From JBJXGF01 sp046153015 (GTDB lineage: Bacteria > Actinomycetota > Acidimicrobiia > Acidimicrobiales > CAIXPF01): a stretch of DNA of 18,549 bases. The position numbers and the translations under genes were made by a program. The notes under the pieces are model-generated. The model worked only from the letters and a program-made list of their open reading frames with translations, was not told the DNA's origin and did not search any database. Below are positions 1 through 7,116 of the stretch, piece by piece (the stretch's first letter is position 1; each line of letters opens with the position of its first letter). The stretch spans positions 1 through 18,549 of the forward strand of contig JBJXGF010000021.1 in the NCBI GenBank assembly GCA_046153015.1. Reading direction: 5' to 3'.

Positions 1-672
1 GCGCCGCCCACCCCGGCGCCCGCCGCGCCGCCCGCGCCGGTCGAGGCGAAGGCCGCGTCGGGCGAGAGCGGCGCCAACGCCGACGAGAAGGGGGACCTGC
101 CCTTCGTCGTCACCTCGACCGAGGCCCGCCAGCAGCTCGACGCGTTGGCCAGCAGCTTCGGCATCGACAAGCCCCGCTTCTCCGGGCCGGCTGAGCCCCC
201 CGCCCCCGGCGGCGGCGCAGCCCGCAACGGGCCCAGCCCCAACGGGCCCACCGCCAACGGCCCCGTGGCGAGCGGCCCCCTCAACGGCCCGACGGCGAAC
301 GGGCCGAGCCCCAACGGGCCGTCGGCCCCCCGGGCCAGCGGCGCTCCCACGATCGATCTCGTGGCCCCGCTGCCCCCGATGCCGGCCAGCATGGCCCGGC
401 CCGAGGTCAAGAGCGACCTGTCCGACGCCGACACCGCCATCGACCCCTCGGTGCGGGCCCGGAGCATCTTCGAGGCCCACGGCAGCAGCGTCGGCGGCGG
501 GGCCCCCTCGTTGCGCGACGCCGCCACCTTCGGCAGCAGGGACTTCGGCGGAGGCGGCCCCCTCGTGCCCGGCTCGCCGACGTCGTTTGCTCCGCCTCCG
601 CCCCGCCGCCTCCGCCGCCTCCGCCCCCCACCCAGGCGGCGTCGGTCACCTCCAAGGGGCCCGACGCGTTGA
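1..672 (+). CDS. Pro/Ala/Gly-rich protein of unknown function, 5'-truncated and frameshifted
   Basis: The reading frame is open from the first base, so the start lies outside the window. The visible protein is low-complexity: a Pro/Ala-rich opening, a more ordinary stretch (about residues 17-55, containing TSTEARQQLDALASSFG), a block of NGPxx repeats, then another less biased stretch around SDLSDADTAIDPSVRARSIF. I do not recognise a family. After about position 590 this frame turns into an Arg/Pro-rich tail with poor third-position GC and stops at 670-672, while the coding signal continues in another frame to 848. The stop at 672 is therefore probably not the natural end. The prepilin peptidase gene downstream makes a pilus or envelope role conceivable, but that is only context. 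Confidence 0.55.
   Translation, partial: APPTPAPAAPPAPVEAKAASGESGANADEKGDLPFVVTSTEARQQLDALASSFGIDKPRFSGPAEPPAPGGGAARNGPSPNGPTANGPVASGPLNGPTANGPSPNGPSAPRASGAPTIDLVAPLPPMPASMARPEVKSDLSDADTAIDPSVRARSIFEAHGSSVGGGAPSLRDAATFGSRDFGGGGPLVPGSPTSFAPPPPRRLRRLRPPPRRRRSPPRGPTR
226..324 (+). repeat. NGPxx 15-nt coding repeats
   Basis: Six NGP motifs and one SGP variant, mostly spaced five codons apart (NGPSP, NGPTA, NGPVA, SGPL, NGPTA, NGPSP, NGPS), lie in tandem inside the Pro-rich protein. At DNA level the unit is about 15 nt around AACGGGCC with variable third positions. Such repeats usually form flexible, extended linkers; no specific function can be assigned. Confidence 0.75.
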
Positions 673-848
673 GCGGAGCGGCCACTGCGCTGCTCACCGC
701 CGCCCCCGGCGTGGAGGCGCCGCCTGCCCCGGCGATGGCCGAGGCGAGCGACATCGCCCGCCAGCTCGCCAACCTGAGCCCCAAGGCGCAGGCGGCGGTC
801 AAGACCACGTCCGGCCTCGCTCCCGAAGCGGGCGCCGAGCGCCACTGA
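603..848 (+). pseudogene. Out-of-frame continuation of the Pro-rich protein
   Basis: From about 603 the frame beginning at positions divisible by 3 reads a run of prolines, then TQAASVTSKGPDALSG and an Ala-rich C-terminus with SDIARQLANLSPKAQAAVK, ending at TGA 846-848. Nearly every third codon position is G or C, as in the real genes of this window. There is no plausible start codon or ribosome binding site of its own. It is best read as the true C-terminus of the upstream frame, reached by a one-base backward shift within the CCGCCT/CCCC tract at about 589-605. It could be a sequencing or assembly deletion, a real mutation, or slippage. The sequence alone cannot decide. Confidence 0.5.
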
Positions 849-954
849 GCGGGGTCGCCCCCACGCTCCGGGCCTTCGTTCGCCGAGCCGCCCCGGCCGC
901 CTCCGTCTCGACGGGCTGCGGCCGGGGCGCTCGTCTCCTCCGGGCCGGGCGGCG
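849..954. other. Short GC-rich gap before pilD
   Basis: About 100 bases between the Pro-rich protein and the prepilin peptidase. I see no convincing promoter, terminator hairpin with a T-run, or ribosome binding site in it. Confidence 0.4.
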
Positions 955-1674
955 ATGAGCCCGGGCCCGGCGGCCGGGCTGGCCTGCGCCGCGTTGGGCG
1001 CCGCGCTCGGGCCGCTCCTCGCCGAGCTGAGCCGGCGGCTGCCCCACGGGTGGGCGCTCCGTCCGGCGCCGGCGGCGCCCCCCGCCCGGCCCGCCGCGCC
1101 CGGCTCGGCCCCCGCGGCGTCGGGCCCGGCCGGCGCCGTGTGGCCGTTCTCGCTGGCCGGCGCCCTCGGCTGCGGGTTGGTCGGCCTGCGCGTCGGCGGC
1201 GGCCTGCGCCTCGGGGCTCATCTGTTCCTCGTCGCGGTGCTGGTGGTGGTCTCGGCCATCGACCTGCGCTGGCGGCGCATCCCCGACCGCGTCGTGTTCC
1301 CCGCGCTGGCCCTCACCTACGCGGTGATCGGCCTGGCCGGCGCGCTCGACGGGCTCGGGCCGGTGCGCGCCGCGCTGGCCGGCTCCGCGGCGTACTTCGT
1401 GCTGCTGCTCGTGCCCGCCCTCGTGTACCCGGTGGGCATGGGCCTGGGCGACGTGAAGCTGGCGCTGTTGCTCGGCGCGTACCTCGGCTGGGCGGCGCCG
1501 GGCGCGTGGAGCGCCTTCGGCCGGGTGCTGGCCGCGCTGCTGCTCGCCAGCCTGCTCGGCACGCTGGTGGGCGCCGTGCTGTGGCTGGTCCGGCGGCGCA
1601 ACGAGCCGTTCGCGTTCGGCCCTGCGCTCGCCCTCGGCGCGTTCGCCGTGCTCCTCGCCGTTCCCGCCGGCTGA
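955..1674 (+). CDS. pilD: Prepilin peptidase (type IV leader peptidase, A24 family)
   Basis: A 239-residue integral membrane aspartyl protease that would cleave the leader of type IV prepilins or related pseudopilins at the cytoplasmic membrane. The two catalytic aspartates are visible: D103 in AIDLRWRRIPD (102-111) and D166 in GMGLGDVKLA (161-170), the GxGD motif of the family. Hydrophobic segments lie at about 63-80, 88-105, 112-132, 141-160, 166-183, 188-212 and 221-238, and the C-terminus has the familiar FGPALALGA. The first 30 residues resemble the family's N-terminal helix. The usual cytoplasmic methyltransferase domain with its CxxC pairs is missing, replaced by a Pro/Ala linker (about 36-60). 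Start is ATG 955; no strong Shine-Dalgarno is visible, so the start is less certain than the function. Confidence 0.88.
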   Translation: MSPGPAAGLACAALGAALGPLLAELSRRLPHGWALRPAPAAPPARPAAPGSAPAASGPAGAVWPFSLAGALGCGLVGLRVGGGLRLGAHLFLVAVLVVVSAIDLRWRRIPDRVVFPALALTYAVIGLAGALDGLGPVRAALAGSAAYFVLLLVPALVYPVGMGLGDVKLALLLGAYLGWAAPGAWSAFGRVLAALLLASLLGTLVGAVLWLVRRRNEPFAFGPALALGAFAVLLAVPAG

Positions 1675-1736
1675 GCGAAGCGAGGCCGCACGCCCGGGGA
1701 GCGCCAGCGAGTCGTCGAGGCCGTAGGGTGGGCGGC

Positions 1737-2273
1737 GTGGCGCCCCGACACGTCGTGCTGGTGGGAATGATGGGCGCCGGCAAGACGACGGTCGGCCGGC
1801 TGGCTGCGGCGCAGCTCGGCTGGCGCTTCGTCGACACCGACGACGAGATCGCCGCGGGCGCCGGCCGCACGATCCCCGAGATCTTCCAGGAGCAGGGCGA
1901 GGCCGCGTTCCGCCGGCTGGAGTCGGCCGCGTTGGCCGCCGCCCTCGCCGGCGAGGCGGCCTCGGTGATCGCCACCGGCGGCGGCGTGGTGCAGGAGTCG
2001 GAGAACCGGGCGCGGCTGCGGCCCGCCACCGGTGGGGCCGGCGGGGCCGGCGAGGTGCTGGTCGTGCACCTCGACGCCTCGGTCGAGGCCCTCGTCGCCC
2101 GGGTGGACGGCGGCGCCGGGCGCCCGTTGCTGGCCGCCGACGCCGCCGGGGCGGTGCGGGCCCTCGCCGCCCGCCGGGCCCCCCTCTATCGTGAGGTGGC
2201 CGCGGCGACGATCGCCACCGACGCTTGCGGCCCCGAGGAAGCCGCCGCCGAGATCGTGGGGATGTGCACGTGA
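1737..2273 (+). CDS. aroK: Shikimate kinase
   Basis: ATP-dependent phosphorylation of shikimate to shikimate 3-phosphate in the cytoplasm, a late step toward chorismate. The 178-residue protein has normal length for the family. It shows the Walker A loop GMMGAGKT (10-17), the shikimate-binding DTD (33-35), TGGGVV (80-85) and the lid arginine in GRPLL (R129). GTG 1737 is preferred because AGGG sits at 1725-1728, 8 nt upstream; an in-frame GTG at 1728 is the alternative. The frame is open far upstream through pilD, but that extension is out of frame with pilD and not a real gene. aroB follows after 13 nt. Confidence 0.93.
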   Translation: MAPRHVVLVGMMGAGKTTVGRLAAAQLGWRFVDTDDEIAAGAGRTIPEIFQEQGEAAFRRLESAALAAALAGEAASVIATGGGVVQESENRARLRPATGGAGGAGEVLVVHLDASVEALVARVDGGAGRPLLAADAAGAVRALAARRAPLYREVAAATIATDACGPEEAAAEIVGMCT

Positions 2274-2286
2274 GTCAGGAGCAGCG

Positions 2287-3312
2287 ATGGGCGCCGCGCT
2301 GACCCGGGTGGAGGTCGCGCTCGGGGAGCGGAGCTACCCCGTGGTGGTGGGCGCCGGCGCGGCGGCGGAGCTGCCCGCGCTGCTTCCCGCCGGGGTGCGC
2401 CGGGCGGCCGTGGTGACCCAGCCCGGCATCGGGGTCACCGTAGATCCGGGCTGCGACCACCGCGTGTTCGACCTCGGCGAGGGCGAGACGGCCAAGACCC
2501 TCGCCAGCGTGGAGCGCCTGTGCCAGGAGTGGGCCCGGTGGGGCCTGACCCGGGGCGACGCGGTCGTGGCGGTGGGCGGCGGGGTGGTCACCGACGTCGG
2601 CGGGTTCGCCGCCGCGGTCTACCACCGAGGCATCCCGGTCGTGCACGTCTCGACCACGCTCCTCGGCCAGGTCGACGCCGCGATCGGCGGCAAGACCGCG
2701 GTGAACCTCCCCGAGGGCAAGAACCTGGTCGGCGCGTTCTGGCAGCCCGCCGGCGTGGTGTGCGACGTGGACCATCTGGCCACCTTGCCCCCCCGGGAGC
2801 TGCGCTCGGGCTATGGGGAGCTGGCCAAGTACCACTTCCTCGGCGGCGCCGGGCTCGACCGGCTGAGCCTGGTCGACCAGGTCGCCGCCTGCGTGCGGAT
2901 CAAGGCCGACGTGGTGGCCGGCGACGAGCGCGAGAGCCTGGGGGACGGCCGCCGGATGATCCTCAACTACGGGCACACCCTCGCCCACGCCCTCGAGTCC
3001 GCCGGGGGGTACGACCTGCGCCACGGCGAAGCGGTGGCCATCGGCCTCGTCTTCGCCGCCGAGCTGGCGCACGCGCTCGGGCGGATCGACGCGTCGCGGG
3101 TGGCCGAGCACCGCCGCGTGGTCGCCGCGTACGACCTGCCGGTGCACCTGCCGCCAGGCGCCGATCCCGCTGACCTGGTGGAGCGCTTCGGGCGGGACAA
3201 GAAGGCGATCGGCGGCGTCACGTTCGTGCTCGACGGCCCGAACGGCGTAAAGGCGGTGCGCGACGTGCCTCGCGCTGCGCTCGACGAGGCGTTCGCCCGG
3301 TGCCGGCCGTGA
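2287..3312 (+). CDS. aroB: 3-dehydroquinate synthase
   Basis: Converts DAHP to 3-dehydroquinate using NAD+ and a divalent metal. The 341-residue product carries GGGVVTDVGGFAAAVYHRG (97-115) for NAD binding, STTLLGQVDAAIGGKT (122-137), GKNLVGAFWQP (144-154), and the presumed metal ligands E178 (GELAK), H230 (NYGHTLAH) and H246 (LRHGEA). It is slightly shorter than typical AroB (about 350-360) because of a shorter segment between the first two ligands. The start is ATG 2287, five bases after a good Shine-Dalgarno AGGAG at 2277-2281; the longer in-frame extension runs through aroK and is rejected. Its stop overlaps the aroQ start. Confidence 0.95.
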   Translation: MGAALTRVEVALGERSYPVVVGAGAAAELPALLPAGVRRAAVVTQPGIGVTVDPGCDHRVFDLGEGETAKTLASVERLCQEWARWGLTRGDAVVAVGGGVVTDVGGFAAAVYHRGIPVVHVSTTLLGQVDAAIGGKTAVNLPEGKNLVGAFWQPAGVVCDVDHLATLPPRELRSGYGELAKYHFLGGAGLDRLSLVDQVAACVRIKADVVAGDERESLGDGRRMILNYGHTLAHALESAGGYDLRHGEAVAIGLVFAAELAHALGRIDASRVAEHRRVVAAYDLPVHLPPGADPADLVERFGRDKKAIGGVTFVLDGPNGVKAVRDVPRAALDEAFARCRP

Positions 3313-3758
3313 GCGCCGGTGCGCCGGCGCGGCTCTTGCTGCTGTCGGGCCCCAACCTCAACCTGCTCGGCCAACGCGAGCCGCACATCTACGGCACGGC
3401 CACGCTGGCCGACCACGTGGACCGCGCCCGGGCGACGGCCGAGGCCGCCGGCTTCGAGCTCGAGCATCTCCAGGCGAACCGGGAGGGCGAGCTGATCGAC
3501 GCCGTGCACGCCGCGCGGGGCCGCTGCGCCGGCATCGTGATCAACCCCGGCGCCTTCACCCACTACGCGTGGGGCCTGCACGACGCGCTGGGCGCGTTCG
3601 AGGGGCCGGTGGTCGAGCTCCACCTGTCCAACCCCAACGCCCGGGAGCCGTGGCGGCACACCTCGGTGGTGTCGCCGGTGGCGTCGGGCATGGTGTGCGG
3701 CTTCGGCGGCCACGGCTACGAGCTGGCCGTCACCGCGCTGGCGAGGCTGCTGGCGTGA
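3309..3758 (+). CDS. aroQ: 3-dehydroquinate dehydratase, type II
   Basis: Dehydrates 3-dehydroquinate to 3-dehydroshikimate, the step after AroB. 149 residues, the usual size of this small dodecameric enzyme. Family motifs: SGPNLNLLGQREPHIYG (13-29) with catalytic R23 and Y28, INPGAFTHYA (78-87) with N79 and H85, ELHLSNPNAREPWRHTSVVS with H105 and R116, and GFGGHGYELAV. The chosen start GTG 3309 overlaps the aroB stop by four bases (GTGA), the arrangement used repeatedly in this window and a sign of translational coupling. A GTG at 3300 would add three residues. It lacks a clear Shine-Dalgarno of its own. Confidence 0.94.
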   Translation: MSAGAPARLLLLSGPNLNLLGQREPHIYGTATLADHVDRARATAEAAGFELEHLQANREGELIDAVHAARGRCAGIVINPGAFTHYAWGLHDALGAFEGPVVELHLSNPNAREPWRHTSVVSPVASGMVCGFGGHGYELAVTALARLLA

Positions 3759-4909
3759 GCGTCCACCCCGACCCGGCGCCCTTCCCGCCCTTCGCCTGCT
3801 TCGATCCGGCGGCGTTCCCGCCCCTCGACCACGCGGGCCGGCTGCAGGCGCTGCGGGCCTCGCTGGCCGAGGCGGGCTGCGACGCGCTGCTCGTGGCCAA
3901 GCCCGCCCATGTGCGCTACCTCACCGGGTTCACCGGCTCCGCCGGCCTGCTCCTGCTCGGCGCCGACGACGCGTTGCTCGTGACCGACGGCCGGTACCGG
4001 GACCAGGCGTCCGAGGAGCTGCGGGCCGCCGGGGTGGAGGCCGAGCTCGGCATCGGCGTCACCGCGCTGGCCCAACGTGAGCTGGTGCGCAGCCGCGCCG
4101 CCGGGCGGGCCCGGGTGGGCCTCGAGGCCGGCTCGATCACCTGGTCGGCGCAGCGCAGCTACGCGCTCGACTGGTTCCCCGACGCCGAGCTCGTGCCCAC
4201 CGACGGCCTGGTCGAGGCGCTGCGGGCAGTGAAGGACGCCGGCGAGCTGGCCCGCATCGAGGCGGCGTGCGCCGTGGCCGACGCCGCCCTGGCCGCCGTG
4301 CGTCCGCTGCTGGGCGAGGAGGTCACCGAGGCCGAGTTCGCCGCCGAGCTCGACCACGCGATGCGCCGCCGGGGCGCGTCGGACCGGTCCTTCGACACGA
4401 TCGTGGCCAGCGGGCCGCACGCGGCGCTGCCCCACCACCGGCCCGGGCCCCGCCGGATCGTCGAGGGCGACCTGGTAGTGATCGACTTCGGCGCCCTCGT
4501 CGACGGCTACCACTCCGACATGACCCGCACGGTCAGCGTCGGCCCGCCGGGCGAGGTCCAGGCCCGGCTGCTCGAGGTGGTCGCCGCCGCGCAGGCTGCT
4601 GGGGCAAAGGCGGTTGCGCCGGGCGTGACGGCCGCGGCGGTGGACGGCGCGGCCCGCTCGGTGATCGAGGCGGCCGGCTGGGGCGAGCAGTTCGCCCACG
4701 GCACCGGTCACGGGGTGGGCCTCGAGATCCACGAGGCCCCGGCGGTGGGGGCCACCTCGGCTGCTACGCTCGCCCTCGGTCAGGTGGTGACCGTCGAGCC
4801 CGGCGTGTACCTCGCCCAGCTCGGCGGCGTGCGCATCGAAGACACGCTGGTGGTCACTCCCGGCGGCGCCCGAACGCTGACCCTGGCCCCGAAGACCACA
4901 ACGGTGTGA
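3755..4909 (+). CDS. pepP: Aminopeptidase P family (Xaa-Pro) metallopeptidase
   Basis: A 384-residue M24B 'pita-bread' peptidase that would remove or split an N-terminal residue followed by proline. The N-terminal creatinase-like domain (about 27-160) contains RYLTGFTGSAGLLLL. The catalytic half (about 165-380) has all five metal ligands: D244 in VVIDFG, D255 in GYHSDMTRT, H319 in HGTGHGVGLEIHE, E348 in TVEPGVYL and E362 in GVRIEDT. GTG 3755 overlaps the aroQ stop by four bases. The neighbouring efp gene and this position are a common actinobacterial and firmicute arrangement. Aminopeptidase versus prolidase activity cannot be separated from sequence alone. Confidence 0.9.
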   Translation: MSVHPDPAPFPPFACFDPAAFPPLDHAGRLQALRASLAEAGCDALLVAKPAHVRYLTGFTGSAGLLLLGADDALLVTDGRYRDQASEELRAAGVEAELGIGVTALAQRELVRSRAAGRARVGLEAGSITWSAQRSYALDWFPDAELVPTDGLVEALRAVKDAGELARIEAACAVADAALAAVRPLLGEEVTEAEFAAELDHAMRRRGASDRSFDTIVASGPHAALPHHRPGPRRIVEGDLVVIDFGALVDGYHSDMTRTVSVGPPGEVQARLLEVVAAAQAAGAKAVAPGVTAAAVDGAARSVIEAAGWGEQFAHGTGHGVGLEIHEAPAVGATSAATLALGQVVTVEPGVYLAQLGGVRIEDTLVVTPGGARTLTLAPKTTTV

Positions 4910-4955
4910 CGCCCGCGCTGGCGCGGCGCACGCCCCGAGGGAACGAAGCGCGAAC

Positions 4956-5519
4956 ATGGTTGCGATCTCCACCAACGACCTGAAGAACGGCATGACTCTC
5001 AACCTCGACGAGGGCCTGTTCAACATCGTCGAGTTCCAGCACGTCAAGCCGGGCAAGGGCGGCGCGTTCGTCCGCACCACGCTGAAGAACGCCCGCACCG
5101 GCCAGGTCGTGGACCGCACCTTCCGGGCCGGCGAGAAGCTCGACCGGGCCACGATCAACAAGCGGGAGATGCAGTTCCTGTACCGCGACGGCGAGGACTA
5201 CGTGTTCATGGACACCCAGAGCTACGACCAGATCCAGGTGGGTCCGGCCGCGCTGGGCGACGCCGCCAACTACCTCACCGAGAACATGACCGCCACGATC
5301 CTGATGTTCGACGTCGAGATCGTGGGCACCGAACTGCCCGCCTCGGTGGAGCTCACGATCGCCCAGACCGAGCCCGGCATCCAGGGCGACCGGGTCTCCG
5401 GCGCCCGCAAGCCGGCCACCCTCGAAACCGGCCTGGTGGTGCAGGTGCCGCTGTTCGTGAACCCCGGGGACCGGGTGAAGGTCGACACCCGCTCCGGCGA
5501 GTACCTGACCCGGGCGTGA
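4956..5519 (+). CDS. efp: Translation elongation factor P
   Basis: EF-P binds ribosomes stalled at consecutive prolines and promotes peptide-bond formation. The 187-residue protein has the normal three beta-barrel domains. The tip loop of domain I is KPGKGGAF with K34 at the position that is modified in Escherichia coli. The C-terminal OB domains are typical, with TGLVVQVPLFVNPGDRVKVDTRSGEY near the end. Start ATG 4956; GAGGGA lies at 4937-4942, a rather long 13 nt away. No EF-P lysine-modifying enzyme is encoded in the window. The poly-proline tract of the first gene here would be an obvious client. nusB starts within the last bases of efp. Confidence 0.96.
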   Translation: MVAISTNDLKNGMTLNLDEGLFNIVEFQHVKPGKGGAFVRTTLKNARTGQVVDRTFRAGEKLDRATINKREMQFLYRDGEDYVFMDTQSYDQIQVGPAALGDAANYLTENMTATILMFDVEIVGTELPASVELTIAQTEPGIQGDRVSGARKPATLETGLVVQVPLFVNPGDRVKVDTRSGEYLTRA

Positions 5520-5950
5520 GCGCCGGGCGGCGGGTGGCCCGCGAGCGGGCGCTCGAGCTGCTCTACGAGGCCGAGGCGAAGGGCGTGGCGCCGGACGAGC
5601 TGGTGCGGGAGCTGCCCGTGGCGCCGGACCCGTACGCGGCGGAGGTGGCGGCGGGGATAGGGGAGCACCAGGCCGAGCTCGACGGGCGCATCCGCCGCCT
5701 GGCGACGGGCTGGCCGCTCGAGCGGATGGCGGCGCTCGACCGGGCGCTGCTGCGCATGGGCCTCTACGAGCTCGCCCACCGGCCCGACGTGCCGACCGGG
5801 GTGGTGCTCTCCGAGGCGGTCGAGCTGGCCCAGCAGTACTCCACCGACCAGTCGGCCCGGTTCGTGAACGGCGTGCTGGCCCGGGCCGCGGCCGAGCTCC
5901 GGCCGGGCGCGGCCCGCCAGCCGCAGGGCGATGGAGATCCCGCTCCCTGA
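5516..5950 (+). CDS. nusB: Transcription antitermination factor NusB
   Basis: NusB binds boxA RNA together with NusE (S10) and supports antitermination of rRNA operons. The 144-residue, mostly helical product matches the family: RRVARERALELLYEAE at the N-terminus, the core DRALLRMGLYEL (75-86) and the signature RFVNGVLA (115-122). The C-terminal 20 residues, rich in Gly, Ala and Pro, extend past the conserved fold. GTG 5516 overlaps the efp stop by four bases. It ends 20 nt inside the next gene. Confidence 0.94.
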   Translation: MSAGRRVARERALELLYEAEAKGVAPDELVRELPVAPDPYAAEVAAGIGEHQAELDGRIRRLATGWPLERMAALDRALLRMGLYELAHRPDVPTGVVLSEAVELAQQYSTDQSARFVNGVLARAAAELRPGAARQPQGDGDPAP

Positions 5951-6455
5951 GCCCCCCCTCGCCGGCGGCGGGCTCCGGCTGCGGCCGTGGCGTCCCGTCG
6001 ACGCGACCGCCCTCGCCGACGCCTGGGCCGATCCCGAGATCAGGCGGTTCACCGCTGTGCCGGCGACGCCGACGGTGGCGTACGCGCAGCGTTGGATCGC
6101 GGGCTGGGAGGCCCGGCGCCGGCGCGGCCTGGCCCTTGACCTGGTGGTCGGCCCGGCCGACGGCCTGGCGGTGTGGGGCGAGGTCGGCCTGTTCGGGTTC
6201 ACTCAGGGCGCCGGGGGCGCCGAGGCGGAGATCGGCTGGTGGACCGCCCCGGGCCGGCGAAGCCTCGGGATCGCGGGGCGGGCCGTGGCGCTGGTGGCGG
6301 CCTGGGCGTGCGGCCCCCTCGGGCTCGCCACGCTGGTGGCCGAGCTCGATGCGGCGAACCCCGCCTCTCGACGCGTAGCGGAGAAGGCTGGATTCGCCCC
6401 CGCCGCCCCCGCCCCGGCTCGGGAGCGGTGGGTGCGTTGCGCCCAGCCGGGCTGA
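5931..6455 (+). CDS. GNAT-family N-acetyltransferase (RimJ/RimL-like)
   Basis: A 174-residue acetyl-CoA-dependent acyltransferase of the GNAT fold. Visible elements: the opening LRLRPWRPVDATALADAWADPEI (15-37), motif A from AEIGWWTAPGRRSLGIAGRA (99-118), where the RxxGxxG/A-type loop binds the acetyl-CoA pyrophosphate, and NPASRRVAEKAGF (143-155), typical of the RimJ/RimL branch. The substrate is unknown; ribosomal proteins, amino acids or small molecules are all possible. ATG 5931 overlaps nusB by 20 nt, and no strong Shine-Dalgarno is seen. Its last codons (RWVRCAQPG and stop) are repeated downstream as part of a degenerate tandem repeat, so the C-terminus may have been shaped by that repeat. 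Confidence 0.82.
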   Translation: MEIPLPEPPLAGGGLRLRPWRPVDATALADAWADPEIRRFTAVPATPTVAYAQRWIAGWEARRRRGLALDLVVGPADGLAVWGEVGLFGFTQGAGGAEAEIGWWTAPGRRSLGIAGRAVALVAAWACGPLGLATLVAELDAANPASRRVAEKAGFAPAAPAPARERWVRCAQPG

Positions 6456-6483
6456 GTGCGCCATGCCCGGCCGACGCAGCGCT

Positions 6484-6564
6484 GGGCCCGACGGTTTCCG
6501 AGTGCTTCGCGCCGAATCGATATCGATTCGTTGCGATGCACGGCGGATCGGCAGCCGCCGAAGG
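6484..6564. repeat. 81-bp repeat core, copy 1
   Basis: Runs from GGGCCCGACGGTTTC to GCCGCCGAAGG. It contains the perfect 18-bp palindrome CGAATCGATATCGATTCG at 6513-6530, and CGGCGG/CCGCCG arms near its end. By hand alignment it differs from copies 2 and 3 at five positions each. The short GACGG/CCGTC stem present in the other copies is broken here. Confidence 0.85.
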
Positions 6565-6665
6565 GCGAGGGCGTCCGCTGCCCCGGCGCCGGCCCGGGCT
6601 CAGGTGCGGTGGGTGCGCCTCGCGCAGCGGGGCTGAGCGTGCCTTGCTGGCTGGGGCGTCGCGCG

Positions 6666-6746
6666 GGGCCCGACGGTTTCGGAGTCCGTCGCGCCGAATC
6701 GGTATCGATTCGTTGCGACGCACGGCGGATCGGCAGCCGCCGAAGG
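6666..6746. repeat. 81-bp repeat core, copy 2
   Basis: Same length and boundaries as copy 1. The palindrome at 6695-6712 has one change (GGTATC for GATATC). It has an intact GACGG/CCGTC stem (TTTCGGAGT loop) just before the palindrome. The unit upstream of it includes RWVRLAQRG plus stop at 6607-6636, a copy of the GNAT 3' end. Confidence 0.85.
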
Positions 6747-6828
6747 ATGAGCGCCGCCGCCGCCGGCTCGGGTGCGGTGCGCCTCGCGCCAGCGGGGCTG
6801 AGCGCGCTTGCCCGGCGGGCGCCGTGCG

Positions 6829-6909
6829 GGGCCCGACGGTTTCTGAGTCCGTCGCGCCGAATCGATATCGATTCGTTGCGATGCACAGCGGATCGGCAGC
6901 CACCGAAGG
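6829..6909. repeat. 81-bp repeat core, copy 3
   Basis: Same length and boundaries as the other two. The palindrome at 6858-6875 is perfect. The GACGG/CCGTC stem is intact, and the terminal CGGCGG/CCGCCG arms each carry one G-to-A change. Confidence 0.85.
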
Positions 6910-7116
6910 ATGAGCACCGCCGCCCCGGCGCCCGGCGGCCCCGGCCCCCGGCGCCCCGGCTCGCAGCGGAGGGTGGCGCCGTTGCGCACCGGGACCGAGC
7001 CGCCTTGCCCGCCGCCCGACCGGCGAGGGCCCTTGTCGGCGCGACCCTGAACGAGGGGCGCTGAATCGCGGGCCGGCGCCGAATCCGGGGGGGGGCGGGC
7101 TGCCGAATCGGGGGGC

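Noticed and set aside
1050..1736. N-terminal extension of shikimate kinase
   Set aside because: It runs out of frame through the prepilin peptidase gene; GTG 1737 with AGGG upstream gives normal family length.
2032..2286. N-terminal extension of 3-dehydroquinate synthase
   Set aside because: It lies inside aroK in another frame; ATG 2287 has a strong Shine-Dalgarno.
3300..3308. Earlier GTG start of aroQ
   Set aside because: Possible, but GTG 3309 reproduces the four-base overlap seen at most junctions of this window, and the three extra residues are not conserved.
6203..6886. Minus-strand and plus-strand open frames across the repeat array
   Set aside because: All frames are nearly stop-free here, and the repeat copies fall in different frames, so no single protein is preserved.
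6484..6909. CRISPR array
   Set aside because: The repeats are 81 bp, only three in number, with unequal 163 and 182 bp periods, and the spacers between cores are themselves related. No cas genes are present.
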